Assembly (NCBI GenBank): GCA_001563805.1
Contig: LKMK01000003.1
Location: 1-36,714, forward strand
Length of the DNA stretch: 36,714 nucleotides
Direction: 5' to 3'
Origin: Natrialbaceae archaeon B1-Br10_E2g2
Lineage (GTDB): Archaea; Halobacteriota; Halobacteria; Halobacteriales; Natrialbaceae
Under the pieces are notes generated by a model, which was given only the letters and a program-made list of their open reading frames with translations, made no database searches and had not been told where the DNA came from. The position numbers were made by a program, and so were the translations under genes. Positions 16,122 to 24,147 of the stretch are shown piece by piece. Within the stretch, counting starts at the first letter, position 1, and each line of letters begins with the position of its first letter.

Positions 16122-17354
16122 ATGAAAGTTATCAAGGATAGCGTCCACGATCACATCCAGATCAACGGGGTGGCGCGCGACCTCCTCGATACGCCGGCGC
16201 TCCAGCGACTCCGGCGTATCAGCCAGCTCGGTACCGTCTCGCTGGTCTACCCGTCGGCCAACCACACCCGGTTCGAGCACAGCCTCGGCGTCTACCACCT
16301 CGCCTGCGAAGCCCTCGAGCAACTCTCCATCGAGGGCAGACGGGCCAAGCGCGTCCAGGCCGCCGCACTCCTACACGACGTGGGTCACGGACCGTTCAGT
16401 CACAACCTCGAGGCACTCACGTACCGTCGAACCGGTCGATACCACGACGACGTCTCCCACCTCCTCGCCGAAGGTGCGGTAGGCGACGTCCTTCGCGAGC
16501 ACGACCTCGAGCCAGCGACGATCGCGGGCCTCGTGGCCGGCGAGGGTCGGTTCGGCCAGCTCGTCTCCGGTGAACTCGACGTCGATCGAATGGACTACCT
16601 CGTCCGCGACGCCCACCACACCGGCGTTCCCTACGGGACGATCGACCACGGCCGGCTGGTCCGCGAACTCACGTTCGCCGACGGCGAACTCGTCCTCGAC
16701 GAGGGGAACGTCCAGACCGCAGAGAGCCTGCTGGTCGCCCGTGCGCTCATGAACCCGACCGTCTACAGCCACAGCGTCGCCCGGATCAGCAAAGCCATGC
16801 TCAGACGAGCGGCCGAACGACTGCTCGAGGCGCCCGATGCGGCCCTCGACGCAGCCACCCTCCAGCGGATGGACGACTCCGATCTGATCGTCGCCTTACG
16901 CTCGAGCGAGGCGACGAGCGAGTTCGCCCGGCGATTCGACCGGCGAAACCTGTTCAAACGAGCCGTCTGGGCGGAGATCGACGACGTTCCTGGCGGGATC
17001 ATCGAGGCCGACCACGACGCGATTCGGGCGTTCGAACGCGAGGTCGCCGACCGGGCCGGCGTCGACCCCCAGGCCGTGATCCTCGACGTACCAGGCCGGC
17101 CCTCGATGACGGAGTCGACCTCCCGCGTGCTCGTCAACGGCGAGATCCGAGAACTCGGCCAGCAGTCGCCGCTGGTCGGGGCGCTCCGGGCGGCCCAGTA
17201 CTCCCAGTGGCGACTGGGCATCTACTCCCCCGAGGCCGACCGCGAGCGCGTCGGCAGGGCCGCCGTCGACGTGCTTGGCCTCGACATCGACGGGGCCCTG
17301 GTGAGCGACGTTCGGGACGGCCTCGACGCGACGCTCGACCAGTTCGTCGAGTGA
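16122..17354 (+). CDS. HD-domain phosphohydrolase (SAMHD1/dGTPase-like)
   Basis: A 410-residue metal-dependent phosphohydrolase of the YdhJ/SAMHD1-like HD superfamily. The metal ligands are readable: H48 and H53 in NHTRFEHSLGVYHLA, H85 and D86 in LLHDVGHGPFSH, and the later DVDRMDYLVRDAHHTGV segment that supplies the last aspartate. Family members hydrolyse dNTPs or related nucleotides; the substrate here is unknown. The start at 16122 begins with the conserved MKVIKDSVHDHIQING and sits 22-31 bases after a GGTTTTTGTA promoter box, so the longer upstream frame is rejected. It is a stand-alone gene converging on rdfA. All catalytic residues are intact. Confidence 0.92.
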   Translation: MKVIKDSVHDHIQINGVARDLLDTPALQRLRRISQLGTVSLVYPSANHTRFEHSLGVYHLACEALEQLSIEGRRAKRVQAAALLHDVGHGPFSHNLEALTYRRTGRYHDDVSHLLAEGAVGDVLREHDLEPATIAGLVAGEGRFGQLVSGELDVDRMDYLVRDAHHTGVPYGTIDHGRLVRELTFADGELVLDEGNVQTAESLLVARALMNPTVYSHSVARISKAMLRRAAERLLEAPDAALDAATLQRMDDSDLIVALRSSEATSEFARRFDRRNLFKRAVWAEIDDVPGGIIEADHDAIRAFEREVADRAGVDPQAVILDVPGRPSMTESTSRVLVNGEIRELGQQSPLVGALRAAQYSQWRLGIYSPEADRERVGRAAVDVLGLDIDGALVSDVRDGLDATLDQFVE

Positions 17355-17660
17355 TCGGTGCCGTCCTGGCTCACGGATCCAGTTGGCCTCCGTCAGTTTT
17401 GAACGAGCGAAACGACGAGCGCCAGCCCGTCAATCATCGTCGACACCTCACGTCCGAATACATGATTCAACATATACACCTCACGTCGAAATACATCATT
17501 CGAAATAGAGAGGATTGCGTAGACTCGAGACGGAGCTACCGTGGCTGGTACCGCTCGAGGGCGGCTCGGTCACGAACGAAAGTCTGCGAGAGGACGTGCG
17601 GTCGGGACAGCACGGGACAGAGAGGCGCTACGAAACGAGAAACCGAGCTCGAGCGGCGGG
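17355..17660. other. Convergent intergenic region with a tandem repeat
   Basis: A 306-base gap between the 3' ends of the HD hydrolase gene and rdfA. No gene is supported. It contains the 33-base tandem duplication listed separately at 17443-17508 and is AT-richer around it. Confidence 0.5.
17443..17508. repeat. Two-copy 33-base direct tandem repeat
   Basis: Copy one (17443-17475) and copy two (17476-17508) both begin ACACCTCACGTC and share 27 of 33 positions by my count. Each ends in an AT-rich block containing ATACAT and ATTC. The repeats lie between two converging genes, so they could be a termination, antisense-promoter or protein-binding element. Function is not known. Confidence 0.75.
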
Positions 17661-18299
17661 TCAGTCGTCGGCTCCGGCTTGACAGTCACAGCCGCCGCGC
17701 TCGAGCAAGTCGCGGACGGTGTACTGCTGGCGACACTCCTTGCAGGTGACGCTGACCGAAACGAGGACGTCGAACTCGCCGACCTCGAGGACGTCGTTGC
17801 GCTCGAGCTGGGCGATCGTATCCTCGGTTACCGCGCTGGTCCGGTTGCGGAGCGCGCCGAGTTTGTCGCGACTGCGCTCGAGTCGCTCCTCGTCGCTCGG
17901 TGACTCGAGGGAGGCCTCGAGACAGTCAGTCAGGTGGTTGTAGACGGTCTGGTGGGAGACGAAATCGCGCTCGACGTCCTCGACCGGGACGCCGTCGCGC
18001 TCGAGTTCCTTTCGGGTCTGAACCCTGGTCCCGCTGCTGACGTCGTCGTCGGTGAGCAGCCGATAGCTGTTGGCGACCTCGCCTTCTTTGTACTGTAAGC
18101 CGGCGTCGTCGAGCGCGGCCTGGAGGATTCGTTCGTTGACGTGTTGTGCCAGCTCCCGCGTGCTGTAGCGGTCTTCGGTCCGGTCCGTCCAGAAGCGAAC
18201 GAGTTCGTCGTCGAGGTCCTCGAGATCGTACCGCTCTCGGTCGCGGCCGACTTTACAACACACCGAGCCCGTCGCTGTCTCTGCTGGTTGTTCGCTCAC
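17661..18299 (-). CDS. rdfA: Rod-determining factor RdfA
   Basis: A 212-residue homologue of RdfA, a haloarchaeal protein needed for rod-shaped cells in Haloferax. Recognised features are VCCKVGRDRERYDL near the N-terminus, LVRFWTDRTEDRYSTRELAQHVNERILQAAL, YRLLTDDDVSSGTRVQTRKELE, VERDFVSHQTVYNHL, and a C-terminal pair TCKECRQQYTVRDLLERGGCDC that could bind zinc. The family has no enzymatic motif. Segments such as the VSHQTVYNHL helix resemble homeodomain-like DNA-binding helices, which is a guess only. A GTG at 18299 (VSEQPAE) is chosen as start because the region before it reads unlike haloarchaeal protein; an ATG at 18359 would add 20 residues. It has no operon partner. Confidence 0.85.
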   Translation of the reverse strand: MSEQPAETATGSVCCKVGRDRERYDLEDLDDELVRFWTDRTEDRYSTRELAQHVNERILQAALDDAGLQYKEGEVANSYRLLTDDDVSSGTRVQTRKELERDGVPVEDVERDFVSHQTVYNHLTDCLEASLESPSDEERLERSRDKLGALRNRTSAVTEDTIAQLERNDVLEVGEFDVLVSVSVTCKECRQQYTVRDLLERGGCDCQAGADD

Positions 18300-18610
18300 T
18301 GATCGAACGTAACACAGTTCGACCTCAAAAAGATTCCGCACCGCGACACTGTCGATCACCGCTCGACTGCTTTACGCCAATACGCCCGTAAGGCGATCCG
18401 ACGAGTCGAGATGGTATTCCACGACTGCGATATAACAAATCTAGTATATTATGTCTATATTATCGGATTTAATATATTTGGGGTGGAAGCCGTCCGTTCC
18501 CCTGCTGGCAGACACTCGCTCGAGCCAGGGAGACGACGACATCCCACGGCAGCTGTCAGGCAGTTCCAGGACACCGGCGACCACCCTGGTTCCGGTCCGG
18601 GGGCAGCGGA
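18300..18610. other. AT-rich intergenic region upstream of rdfA
   Basis: A 311-base gap between the rdfA start and the 3' end of the glycerate kinase gene, both on the minus strand. It includes a strongly AT-rich island (about 18430-18480) with TATATTAT twice in close succession and TTTAATATATTT. No gene is supported. The AT-rich island could be a transcription end for glycerate kinase or a distal control site for rdfA. Confidence 0.45.
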
Positions 18611-19963
18611 TCAGTCGACCGGGTCGACGACGATCACCCTGAGATCGTTGACGTTCGTTCCGGTCGGCCCGGTCCGTACGACGGCGTCCGCGCTCGCGAG
18701 CGCAGACAGTGAATCGTTTCGGTCGAGGGCCGTTCGACCGGCCGCATCGTCGACAGTTCTCGCGTCGGCGATCGCCCCGGCGACGTCGGTGGCGCCGTCG
18801 ATCCCATCGGTGTCGACGCTCGAGACGACGATCCCGTCCGTCTCGAGCGCCAGGACCGCACTGAGGACGAACTCCTGGTTGGGGCCGCCGTCGCCCGGCT
18901 CGTCAGAGAGTCGGACCGTCGTTTCGCCACCGGACAGGAGCACGGCGGGCGGTTCGACCGGCGTTCCGGTCTCGTGACACTCCTCGGCGATCGCGACGTG
19001 TGTGAGCGCCGACTCACGGGCCTCGCCGCGAACGCGCGAGGAGAGGAGCAACGGTTCGTATCCACGGTCGATGGCGACGTCCCGTGCCGCCTCGAGTGCC
19101 GACCGTCCGCTACCGACGAGGTGGGTGTGGGTGTCCTCGAACGCCGGATCGCCGACCGTCGGCGTCTCCGGGCAAGCCCCGTCGACGCCGGCCTCGAGGT
19201 ACTCCCGTACGGCGTCGGGAACGTCGAGGTCGTAGCGTTCCAGGACCGTGACGGCGTCGGCGTACGTCGACGGGTCGGGGACCGTCGGCCCGCTCCCGAT
19301 CACGCTGTAGTCGTCACCGACGACGTCGCTCAGGACGAGCGTGACCACGGTCGCCGGCGACGCGGCCCGGGCGAGTTGCCCACCCTTGATCGCCGAGCAG
19401 TGTTTGCGGACGGCGTTGATCTCGTCGATCGACGCGCCGCAGGCGAGCAGTTCCCCCGTCACTGCCCGGAGGTCAGCCAACGTAAGGGGGTCCGCGGGAG
19501 CCGCGAGGAGCGCGCTCGCTCCGCCAGTGACGACGGCGATGACCAGGTCGTCGGCCTCGGCCGCGGTTGCGACCTCGAGGACCCGGCGGGCGCTCCGAAC
19601 GCCGGTCTCGCTGGGGAGCGGGTGGTCACCCGGAAGGACGTCGATCGCGTTCGTCCGGGCCGAATCGTCGGTGACGACGGCGCCGCCGGTCACGGAGTCG
19701 CCGAGTTCGTCCTCGAGCGCGGCGGCGAACCCGCCGGCCGCGTTGCCGCCGCCTACCACGACGACCTCGTCGAACCGGTCGAGATCGTACCCGCCGCCGT
19801 CGTCAGTCTCGATCGATAGCTGTCCGTCTCCAACCGATATCGTCCGTCCGACACGAACGACAGGGTGGGCGGCCTCGATCCCCGCGAGGAGGCACTCGAT
19901 GGCGACCTCGTGGGCGGGCGTCCGTTCGAGGGAACGCCGGTCGTGAACGTCGATTGAGTCCAT
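18611..19963 (-). CDS. Glycerate 2-kinase (type II, DUF4147/MOFRL family)
   Basis: A 450-residue class II glycerate kinase that phosphorylates D-glycerate to 2-phosphoglycerate for entry into lower glycolysis. It shows the N-terminal DUF4147 domain (VVVVGGGNAAGGFAAALED, GDHPLPSETGVRSARRVLE, VVTGGASALL, INAVRKHCSAIKGGQLA, LVLSDVVGDDYSVIGSGPTVPD) and the C-terminal MOFRL domain (VLLSGGETTVRL, GGPNQEFVLSAVLAL, DTDGIDGATDVAGAI). The usual GKAA near the N-terminus reads GNAA, replacing the proposed catalytic lysine with asparagine. The gene is divergent from the IclR regulator across a 423-base control region, so IclR control is plausible. A serine, glycerol, or hydroxypyruvate source of glycerate is possible. 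Confidence 0.9.
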   Translation of the reverse strand: MDSIDVHDRRSLERTPAHEVAIECLLAGIEAAHPVVRVGRTISVGDGQLSIETDDGGGYDLDRFDEVVVVGGGNAAGGFAAALEDELGDSVTGGAVVTDDSARTNAIDVLPGDHPLPSETGVRSARRVLEVATAAEADDLVIAVVTGGASALLAAPADPLTLADLRAVTGELLACGASIDEINAVRKHCSAIKGGQLARAASPATVVTLVLSDVVGDDYSVIGSGPTVPDPSTYADAVTVLERYDLDVPDAVREYLEAGVDGACPETPTVGDPAFEDTHTHLVGSGRSALEAARDVAIDRGYEPLLLSSRVRGEARESALTHVAIAEECHETGTPVEPPAVLLSGGETTVRLSDEPGDGGPNQEFVLSAVLALETDGIVVSSVDTDGIDGATDVAGAIADARTVDDAAGRTALDRNDSLSALASADAVVRTGPTGTNVNDLRVIVVDPVD

Positions 19964-20386
19964 GTCGGTGAATTCATCCGGTTGTGATTTGTATGTGCCG
20001 GGTCCAGACCCCGATCGGCTATCTCAGCGTCGGGTGCAGGGGTCGCCGCTCGAGACTGGAGGTGCGACGTTCACATCGGCAGTTCGACGGTCACTGCGTT
20101 CGCCGATGACGAACGGAACTGATTTTACAAAAGTACGGCCGTAACTCGAGACGTGTTTTCGGCTTATACGTTCACCACCTTATAGAAATATTATATGTAC
20201 ATATTAATGCACCATAATTGGATTCGCCGAGCTGTATTCGGTAGCTCCGAACAACCTTTGCAATACGGGCGTGTTCGTCACGATGATTTTGTCTGCGTTC
20301 CCAGAGGAATGTTCGCGAAGGGTCAAACCATGTCGGTCGTTCGCTGACCACACCGTTTATTCGACTCGAGAGTGATCGTGACTATC
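19964..20386. promoter_or_regulatory. Divergent control region between glycerate kinase and IclR genes
   Basis: This holds the promoters of both genes. TTTATT (about 20356-20361) lies 26-31 bases before the IclR start. ATACAAAT, read on the minus strand, lies a similar distance before the kinase start. In the middle is an AT-rich island with a perfect palindrome ATATGTACATAT (20193-20204). A 46-codon open frame (20207-20347) follows a possible TATA (CTTATAGAAA), but its protein is not haloarchaeal in composition and is not called a gene. Confidence 0.55.
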
Positions 20387-21148
20387 ATGAAAAACGACCG
20401 CAAACGAACCGTCAAATCGGCCGACAACCTGTTCGGCGTCCTGGAAACGGTCCACGAACTCGATGGGGCGGGTGCGACAACGGTCGCCGACCACCTGGGG
20501 ATCGCCAAGAGCACGGCCCACGACCACCTTTCCACGCTCGTCGAACACGAGTATCTCATCAAGGACGGCTCGACCTACCGCGTCGGACTCAAGTGCCTGC
20601 ACTTCGGTGTGCAGGCGAAAAACCGGATCGAACTCGCCGACGTCGCCCGTCCGTCGCTCGAGCAGATGGCCGACGAAACTGGGGAAATCGCCTGGCTCAT
20701 GGTCGAGGAGTACGGAAAAGGCGTCTACCTCGAGAAGGCGATGGGCGATCGGGCGGTCCAGCCCTATGGTGAGCTCGGGAAACGGGTTCCCTTGCAGAAT
20801 ATCGCCTCCGGAAAAGCGATCCTGGCACACCTCCCGGACGACCGAGTTCGCGAGATCGCCGTGACCCACCCGCCTACCCCACGGACCGAGAAGACGATCA
20901 CGGACGTCGACGAGCTACTCGAGGAGCTCGCCACCGTCCGCGAGCGCGGCTACGCGCTGAACGACGGGGAGACGTTCGAAGGGTTTCGAGCGGTCGGGAG
21001 TCCGATCGTCTCGGACGGGACAGTGCTCGGATCGATCGCTGTCTCCGGGCCGGAGAACCGATTTCGGGGCGATCGGTTCACGAAGGAGATTCCGGAGATC
21101 GTCACTGGAGCGGCGAACGCGATCGAACTGAGCCTGGCGAGTCGATAA
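20387..21148 (+). CDS. IclR-family transcriptional regulator
   Basis: A 253-residue IclR regulator. The N-terminal winged HTH (about 8-70) includes SADNLFGVLETVHEL and the recognition helix TTVADHLGIAKSTAHDHL. The C-terminal effector domain (about 85-253) has the family pattern MVEEYGKGVYLEKAMG, PLQNIASGKAILAHLPDDRV, RGYALNDGETFEGFRAVGSPI and GSIAVSGPENR. Such proteins sense small metabolites and control catabolic genes. A TATA-like box is correctly placed for the start at 20387. Its position divergent from glycerate kinase and convergent with an SDR gene suggests it regulates this catabolic block; the effector is unknown. Confidence 0.94.
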   Translation: MKNDRKRTVKSADNLFGVLETVHELDGAGATTVADHLGIAKSTAHDHLSTLVEHEYLIKDGSTYRVGLKCLHFGVQAKNRIELADVARPSLEQMADETGEIAWLMVEEYGKGVYLEKAMGDRAVQPYGELGKRVPLQNIASGKAILAHLPDDRVREIAVTHPPTPRTEKTITDVDELLEELATVRERGYALNDGETFEGFRAVGSPIVSDGTVLGSIAVSGPENRFRGDRFTKEIPEIVTGAANAIELSLASR

Positions 21149-21165
21149 CCCGCCGTCGCCGGATC

Positions 21166-21180
21166 GGCGCCACTGGCGCC
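21166..21180. terminator. Short hairpin between convergent genes
   Basis: GGCGCC-ACT-GGCGCC can form a 6-base-pair hairpin with a three-base loop, in the 47-base gap between the 3' ends of the IclR and SDR genes. No T tract follows, so a role as bidirectional terminator is only possible. Confidence 0.3.
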
Positions 21181-21195
21181 TGTGTACGAGCCGTC

Positions 21196-21969
21196 TCAGT
21201 ACCAGGCCGTTCCACCGTCGACGTTGATGTCCTGTGCCGTTACGTGACGGGCGTGTGGTCCCAGCAGGAACGAGACCATCTCCGCGACGGATTCGGGATC
21301 GACGAGTTCGCCGAGTGCTGCATCCTCGGTGAAGACAGTCCGTTTAGCCTCCTCGAAGGAGAGACCGCGCCGTTCGGCCTGGTTCTGTATTACGCGATCG
21401 ATCCGCGGTCCGACGGTCGCGCCCGGACAGACGGCGTTGACGGTGACTCCCTCGTCCCCCAGTTCGAACGCGAGCGTCCGTGTCAGCCCGATCAGGGCCA
21501 TCTTCGAGGCGGTGTAGGGGGTGCGGTCCTCGAGCGGTCGCTTCCCGCTGATCGAGGAGATGTTCACGATCGCTCCGTGATCGCTCTCGATCAGGTGCGG
21601 CGTCGCGTGCTTTGTCACCAGAAAGGGACCCTTCGCGTTGACCGCCATCGTGTGGTCCCACTCGGTCGCCTCGACGTCGGTAACGGGTGCGGTCGGTCCA
21701 GCGATTCCGGCGTTGTTCACCACGCCGTCGATCCCGCCGAACGCCGAGGCGACCTCCTCGATCGCCCGTTCGACCGACGACTCGTCCGTGACGTCCATTC
21801 GGACCGGCAGCGCGCGCTCGCCGGCATCGGCCAGCTCGGCTGTCCCGTCGATCCCGTCGCTCCGGGCCGCCAGCGCGACGGTGGCACCGCTGTCGAGCAA
21901 CTCGAGTGCGATTGTGCGGCCGATACCGCCGCTTGCACCGGTGACGACGAACGATTTACCTGCGTGCAT
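21196..21969 (-). CDS. SDR-family NAD(P)-dependent oxidoreductase
   Basis: A 257-residue classical short-chain dehydrogenase. It shows the cofactor loop VVTGASGGIGRTIALE at residues 7-22, acidic residue-poor second strand (ALAARSDG, suggesting NADP or NAD cannot be decided), NNAG, the catalytic NISSISG serine, and YTASK with the catalytic Tyr and Lys. The C-terminus VTAQDINVDGGTAWY is the usual end of the family. A TTAATGG box at about 21992-22000 fits its promoter. It could oxidise the same alcohol substrate class as the HisD-family enzyme nearby, or form an HpsO/HpsP-like companion; that is inference. The gene has no sign of damage. Confidence 0.93.
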   Translation of the reverse strand: MHAGKSFVVTGASGGIGRTIALELLDSGATVALAARSDGIDGTAELADAGERALPVRMDVTDESSVERAIEEVASAFGGIDGVVNNAGIAGPTAPVTDVEATEWDHTMAVNAKGPFLVTKHATPHLIESDHGAIVNISSISGKRPLEDRTPYTASKMALIGLTRTLAFELGDEGVTVNAVCPGATVGPRIDRVIQNQAERRGLSFEEAKRTVFTEDAALGELVDPESVAEMVSFLLGPHARHVTAQDINVDGGTAWY

Positions 21970-22109
21970 GGTGCATCGTTTCGGAGCCGGCCCATTAACT
22001 GTTCGCCGCCGCGGGACGGCTCGGCCCAGACCGACGGTCACGTTGCATACTCCCCCGATCGGAAAGTAACAATCATGTATAATACGGGGCGCCTCCAAGA
22101 GGTGAGCGG

Positions 22110-22544
22110 ATGTACGATACGATTCTCTTTCCGACCGATGGAAGTGAACTGTCAGAACAGGGTATCGACCACGCCGTAAGCCTCGCTCGGGCTTACGACG
22201 CGGAACTCCACACGCTGTTCGTCGTCGACCAGACTGCGTTCGTCGGCCACCCGAACGACATGGATCGCGAGGCGATCCACGACCAGCTTCGGGAAGCCGG
22301 CCAGCGGTCACTCGAGCAACTCGAGGAGAGGGCTGCTGATGCGGGCGTATCGCTCAAGACGGGCGTGAGCGCGGGCGTTCCACACGAGCAGATCGTCGAG
22401 TACGCCGAGACGAACGGCGTCGACCTGATCGTCATGGGAACCCACGGGCGATCTGGCCTCGACCGAGTGCTGCTCGGGAGTACGACGGAGAAGGTCCTCC
22501 GGGTGAGTCCGGTGCCGGTTCACTGCGTCCCTCGTGAGCAGTGA
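22110..22544 (+). CDS. Universal stress protein (UspA family)
   Basis: A 144-residue single-domain UspA protein. It begins MYDTILFPTDGSELSEQGI with the conserved aspartate, and ends with the ATP-binding motif GTHGRSGLDRVLLGSTTEKVL (G-x2-G-x9-G-S/T) and VPVHCVP. It should bind ATP and form dimers. A TGTATAATAC box lies 26-35 bases before the start, and GAGGTG just before the ATG could act as a ribosome binding site, so this transcript may have a leader. It may modulate the neighbouring transporter and dehydrogenases, as USP genes often sit beside haloarchaeal transporters. Its role in this locus is not shown. Confidence 0.94.
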   Translation: MYDTILFPTDGSELSEQGIDHAVSLARAYDAELHTLFVVDQTAFVGHPNDMDREAIHDQLREAGQRSLEQLEERAADAGVSLKTGVSAGVPHEQIVEYAETNGVDLIVMGTHGRSGLDRVLLGSTTEKVLRVSPVPVHCVPREQ

Positions 22545-22620
22545 GTCGGTCCTGCCCGGCAGTGGCTGACGTGCGGACTAGCAGCTATCGGTCGTCCGAG
22601 GACCGGTATTCGCTCGGTCG

Positions 22621-22658
22621 GCCCCACACTTTTTGTAGTGAAGTGTCAATTGTGGGGC
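22621..22658 (+). promoter_or_regulatory. Inverted repeat bracketing the HisD-family gene promoter
   Basis: Perfect 8-base arms GCCCCACA (22621-22628) and TGTGGGGC (22651-22658) enclose a T-rich TATA candidate (CTTTTTGTA, about 22629-22638) at the expected distance from the ATG at 22665. Inner ACACT/AGTGT bases extend the symmetry. A dimeric regulator bound here would cover the promoter. The IclR protein is a candidate, by proximity only. Confidence 0.55.
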
Positions 22659-22664
22659 TGTGGC

Positions 22665-23963
22665 ATGACCAGCACTGAATATCTCAAAGAAGCAGGGAGT
22701 GCCTCGCTCGAAATCGAACGGGAGGTCGTGGACGCCGTCCGCGACATCTGCTCGGCAGTCAACGAGCGCGGCGACGACGCCCTCGTCGAGTTCACGTCGC
22801 GGTTCGACGACGTCGACCTCGAGGAGTTTCGCGTCAGCGAAGCCCAGATCGCGGCTGCAGCCGACGACCTGACCGCGGCCGAACGGGAGACGATCGACAA
22901 CACCATCGCGAACGTTCGGGCGTTCCACGAAGCACAGCGAGAACACATCTCCGGGTTCGAGCGGGAGTTCGAGGAAGGGGTTCGACTCGGCCAGCGCGTC
23001 GTGCCCGTCGAATCGGCAGGGACTTACGTTCCCGGCGGCCGTCACCCGCTCGTCGCCGCCCCGGCGATGTCGATCGTTCCTGCGACCGTCGCCGGCGTCG
23101 ATCGGATCGTCACCTGCGCACCACCGCAGGGAGACGGCAGCATCCAGTCCGCCCAGCTGTACGCGATGGATCGTGCCGGCGCGGACGAAATCTACAGCAT
23201 CGGCGGTGCACAGGCGATCGCCGCGATGGCCTACGGCACCGAGAGCGTGCCGGCGGTCGCGAAAGTCACCGGCCCGGGGAACGTCTTCGTCACCGAGGCC
23301 AAGCGCCAGGTCTTCGGTCGAGTCGGCATCGACTTCCTCGCCGGCCCGTCCGAGGTACTGATTCTGACCGACGAGACGGCCGATCCGGACCTGGTTGCGA
23401 CGGACTTGCTCGCTCAGGCCGAACACGACCCCAACGCACGGGCGATTCTCGTCTCGACCGACCGCGACGTCGCCGACGCCGCCATCGAGGCGCTCTACGA
23501 TCGACTGCCCGACCTGCGGACCGAGGACGTCGCTCGCGAAAGCTGGGAGGCAAACGGCGAGGTCGTCCTCGCAGAGACGATGAGCGATGCGGTCGCCGTC
23601 GCCAACGACTACGCGATCGAGCACTTGCAGGTGATGATCGACGAGCCCCGGTCGGTTGTCGACGACCTCACTAACTACGGCTCGCTGTTCCTTGGCGAGC
23701 ACTCGCCCGTCGTCTTCGGAGACAAGGCCGTCGGGACGAACCACAGTCTCCCGACGCTCGAGGTGGCCCGATACAGCGGCGGCATCACGGTCAACACGTA
23801 TCTCAAGGTCCTTACCCATCAGGAGGCGACCGAGGCAGGCGCCGCCCGAATCGCGCCGTGGGCGGCGAAGATCTGTGAACTCGAGGGGACACACGCCCAC
23901 CAGCTATCGGCGGAGGCACGACGTCGGGACGACGTGAGTCCATCGCACGGTCCCCAGGAGTAA
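22665..23963 (+). CDS. HisD-family dehydrogenase, HpsN-like (annotated as histidinol dehydrogenase)
   Basis: A 432-residue zinc NAD-dependent dehydrogenase of the histidinol dehydrogenase superfamily. Zinc and catalytic residues are intact: Q251 and H254 (QAEH), E319-H320 (AIEHLQV), D353 (GDKAVGTNH) and H412 (EGTHAH). Several blocks differ from biosynthetic HisD and match the sulfopropanediol dehydrogenase HpsN: TYVPGGRHPLVAAPAMS instead of the VPGG-AYPS-VLMN type, IYSIGGAQAIAAMAYGTESV, and NHSLPTLEVARYSGGITV. It sits in a catabolic neighbourhood with no other his genes. A polyol, sulfonate or similar vicinal alcohol is therefore the more likely substrate. HpsN oxidises R-DHPS to R-sulfolactate; that exact activity is inference. 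A true HisD cannot be fully excluded. Confidence 0.88.
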   Translation: MTSTEYLKEAGSASLEIEREVVDAVRDICSAVNERGDDALVEFTSRFDDVDLEEFRVSEAQIAAAADDLTAAERETIDNTIANVRAFHEAQREHISGFEREFEEGVRLGQRVVPVESAGTYVPGGRHPLVAAPAMSIVPATVAGVDRIVTCAPPQGDGSIQSAQLYAMDRAGADEIYSIGGAQAIAAMAYGTESVPAVAKVTGPGNVFVTEAKRQVFGRVGIDFLAGPSEVLILTDETADPDLVATDLLAQAEHDPNARAILVSTDRDVADAAIEALYDRLPDLRTEDVARESWEANGEVVLAETMSDAVAVANDYAIEHLQVMIDEPRSVVDDLTNYGSLFLGEHSPVVFGDKAVGTNHSLPTLEVARYSGGITVNTYLKVLTHQEATEAGAARIAPWAAKICELEGTHAHQLSAEARRRDDVSPSHGPQE

Positions 23964-24147
23964 CCGGAGACCCCAGTGGACGACTGTTGTGGGCGTCTCG
24001 ACCGCTGGTTCGTTGGACTCAGATGACGGTCGGTACGTCTGCCCAACACCCCTCACGAACGTTATTTCGTTTATTTCCACGAGGACATGTTGGAAAACGA
24101 TCATAATTATTAAGCTTCCTGATTAGGGATGGGTGACTGTACCACGC

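Noticed and set aside
22578-23900. Antisense frame opposite the HisD-family gene
   Set aside because: The plus strand has all zinc and catalytic residues; the minus-strand product is repetitive.
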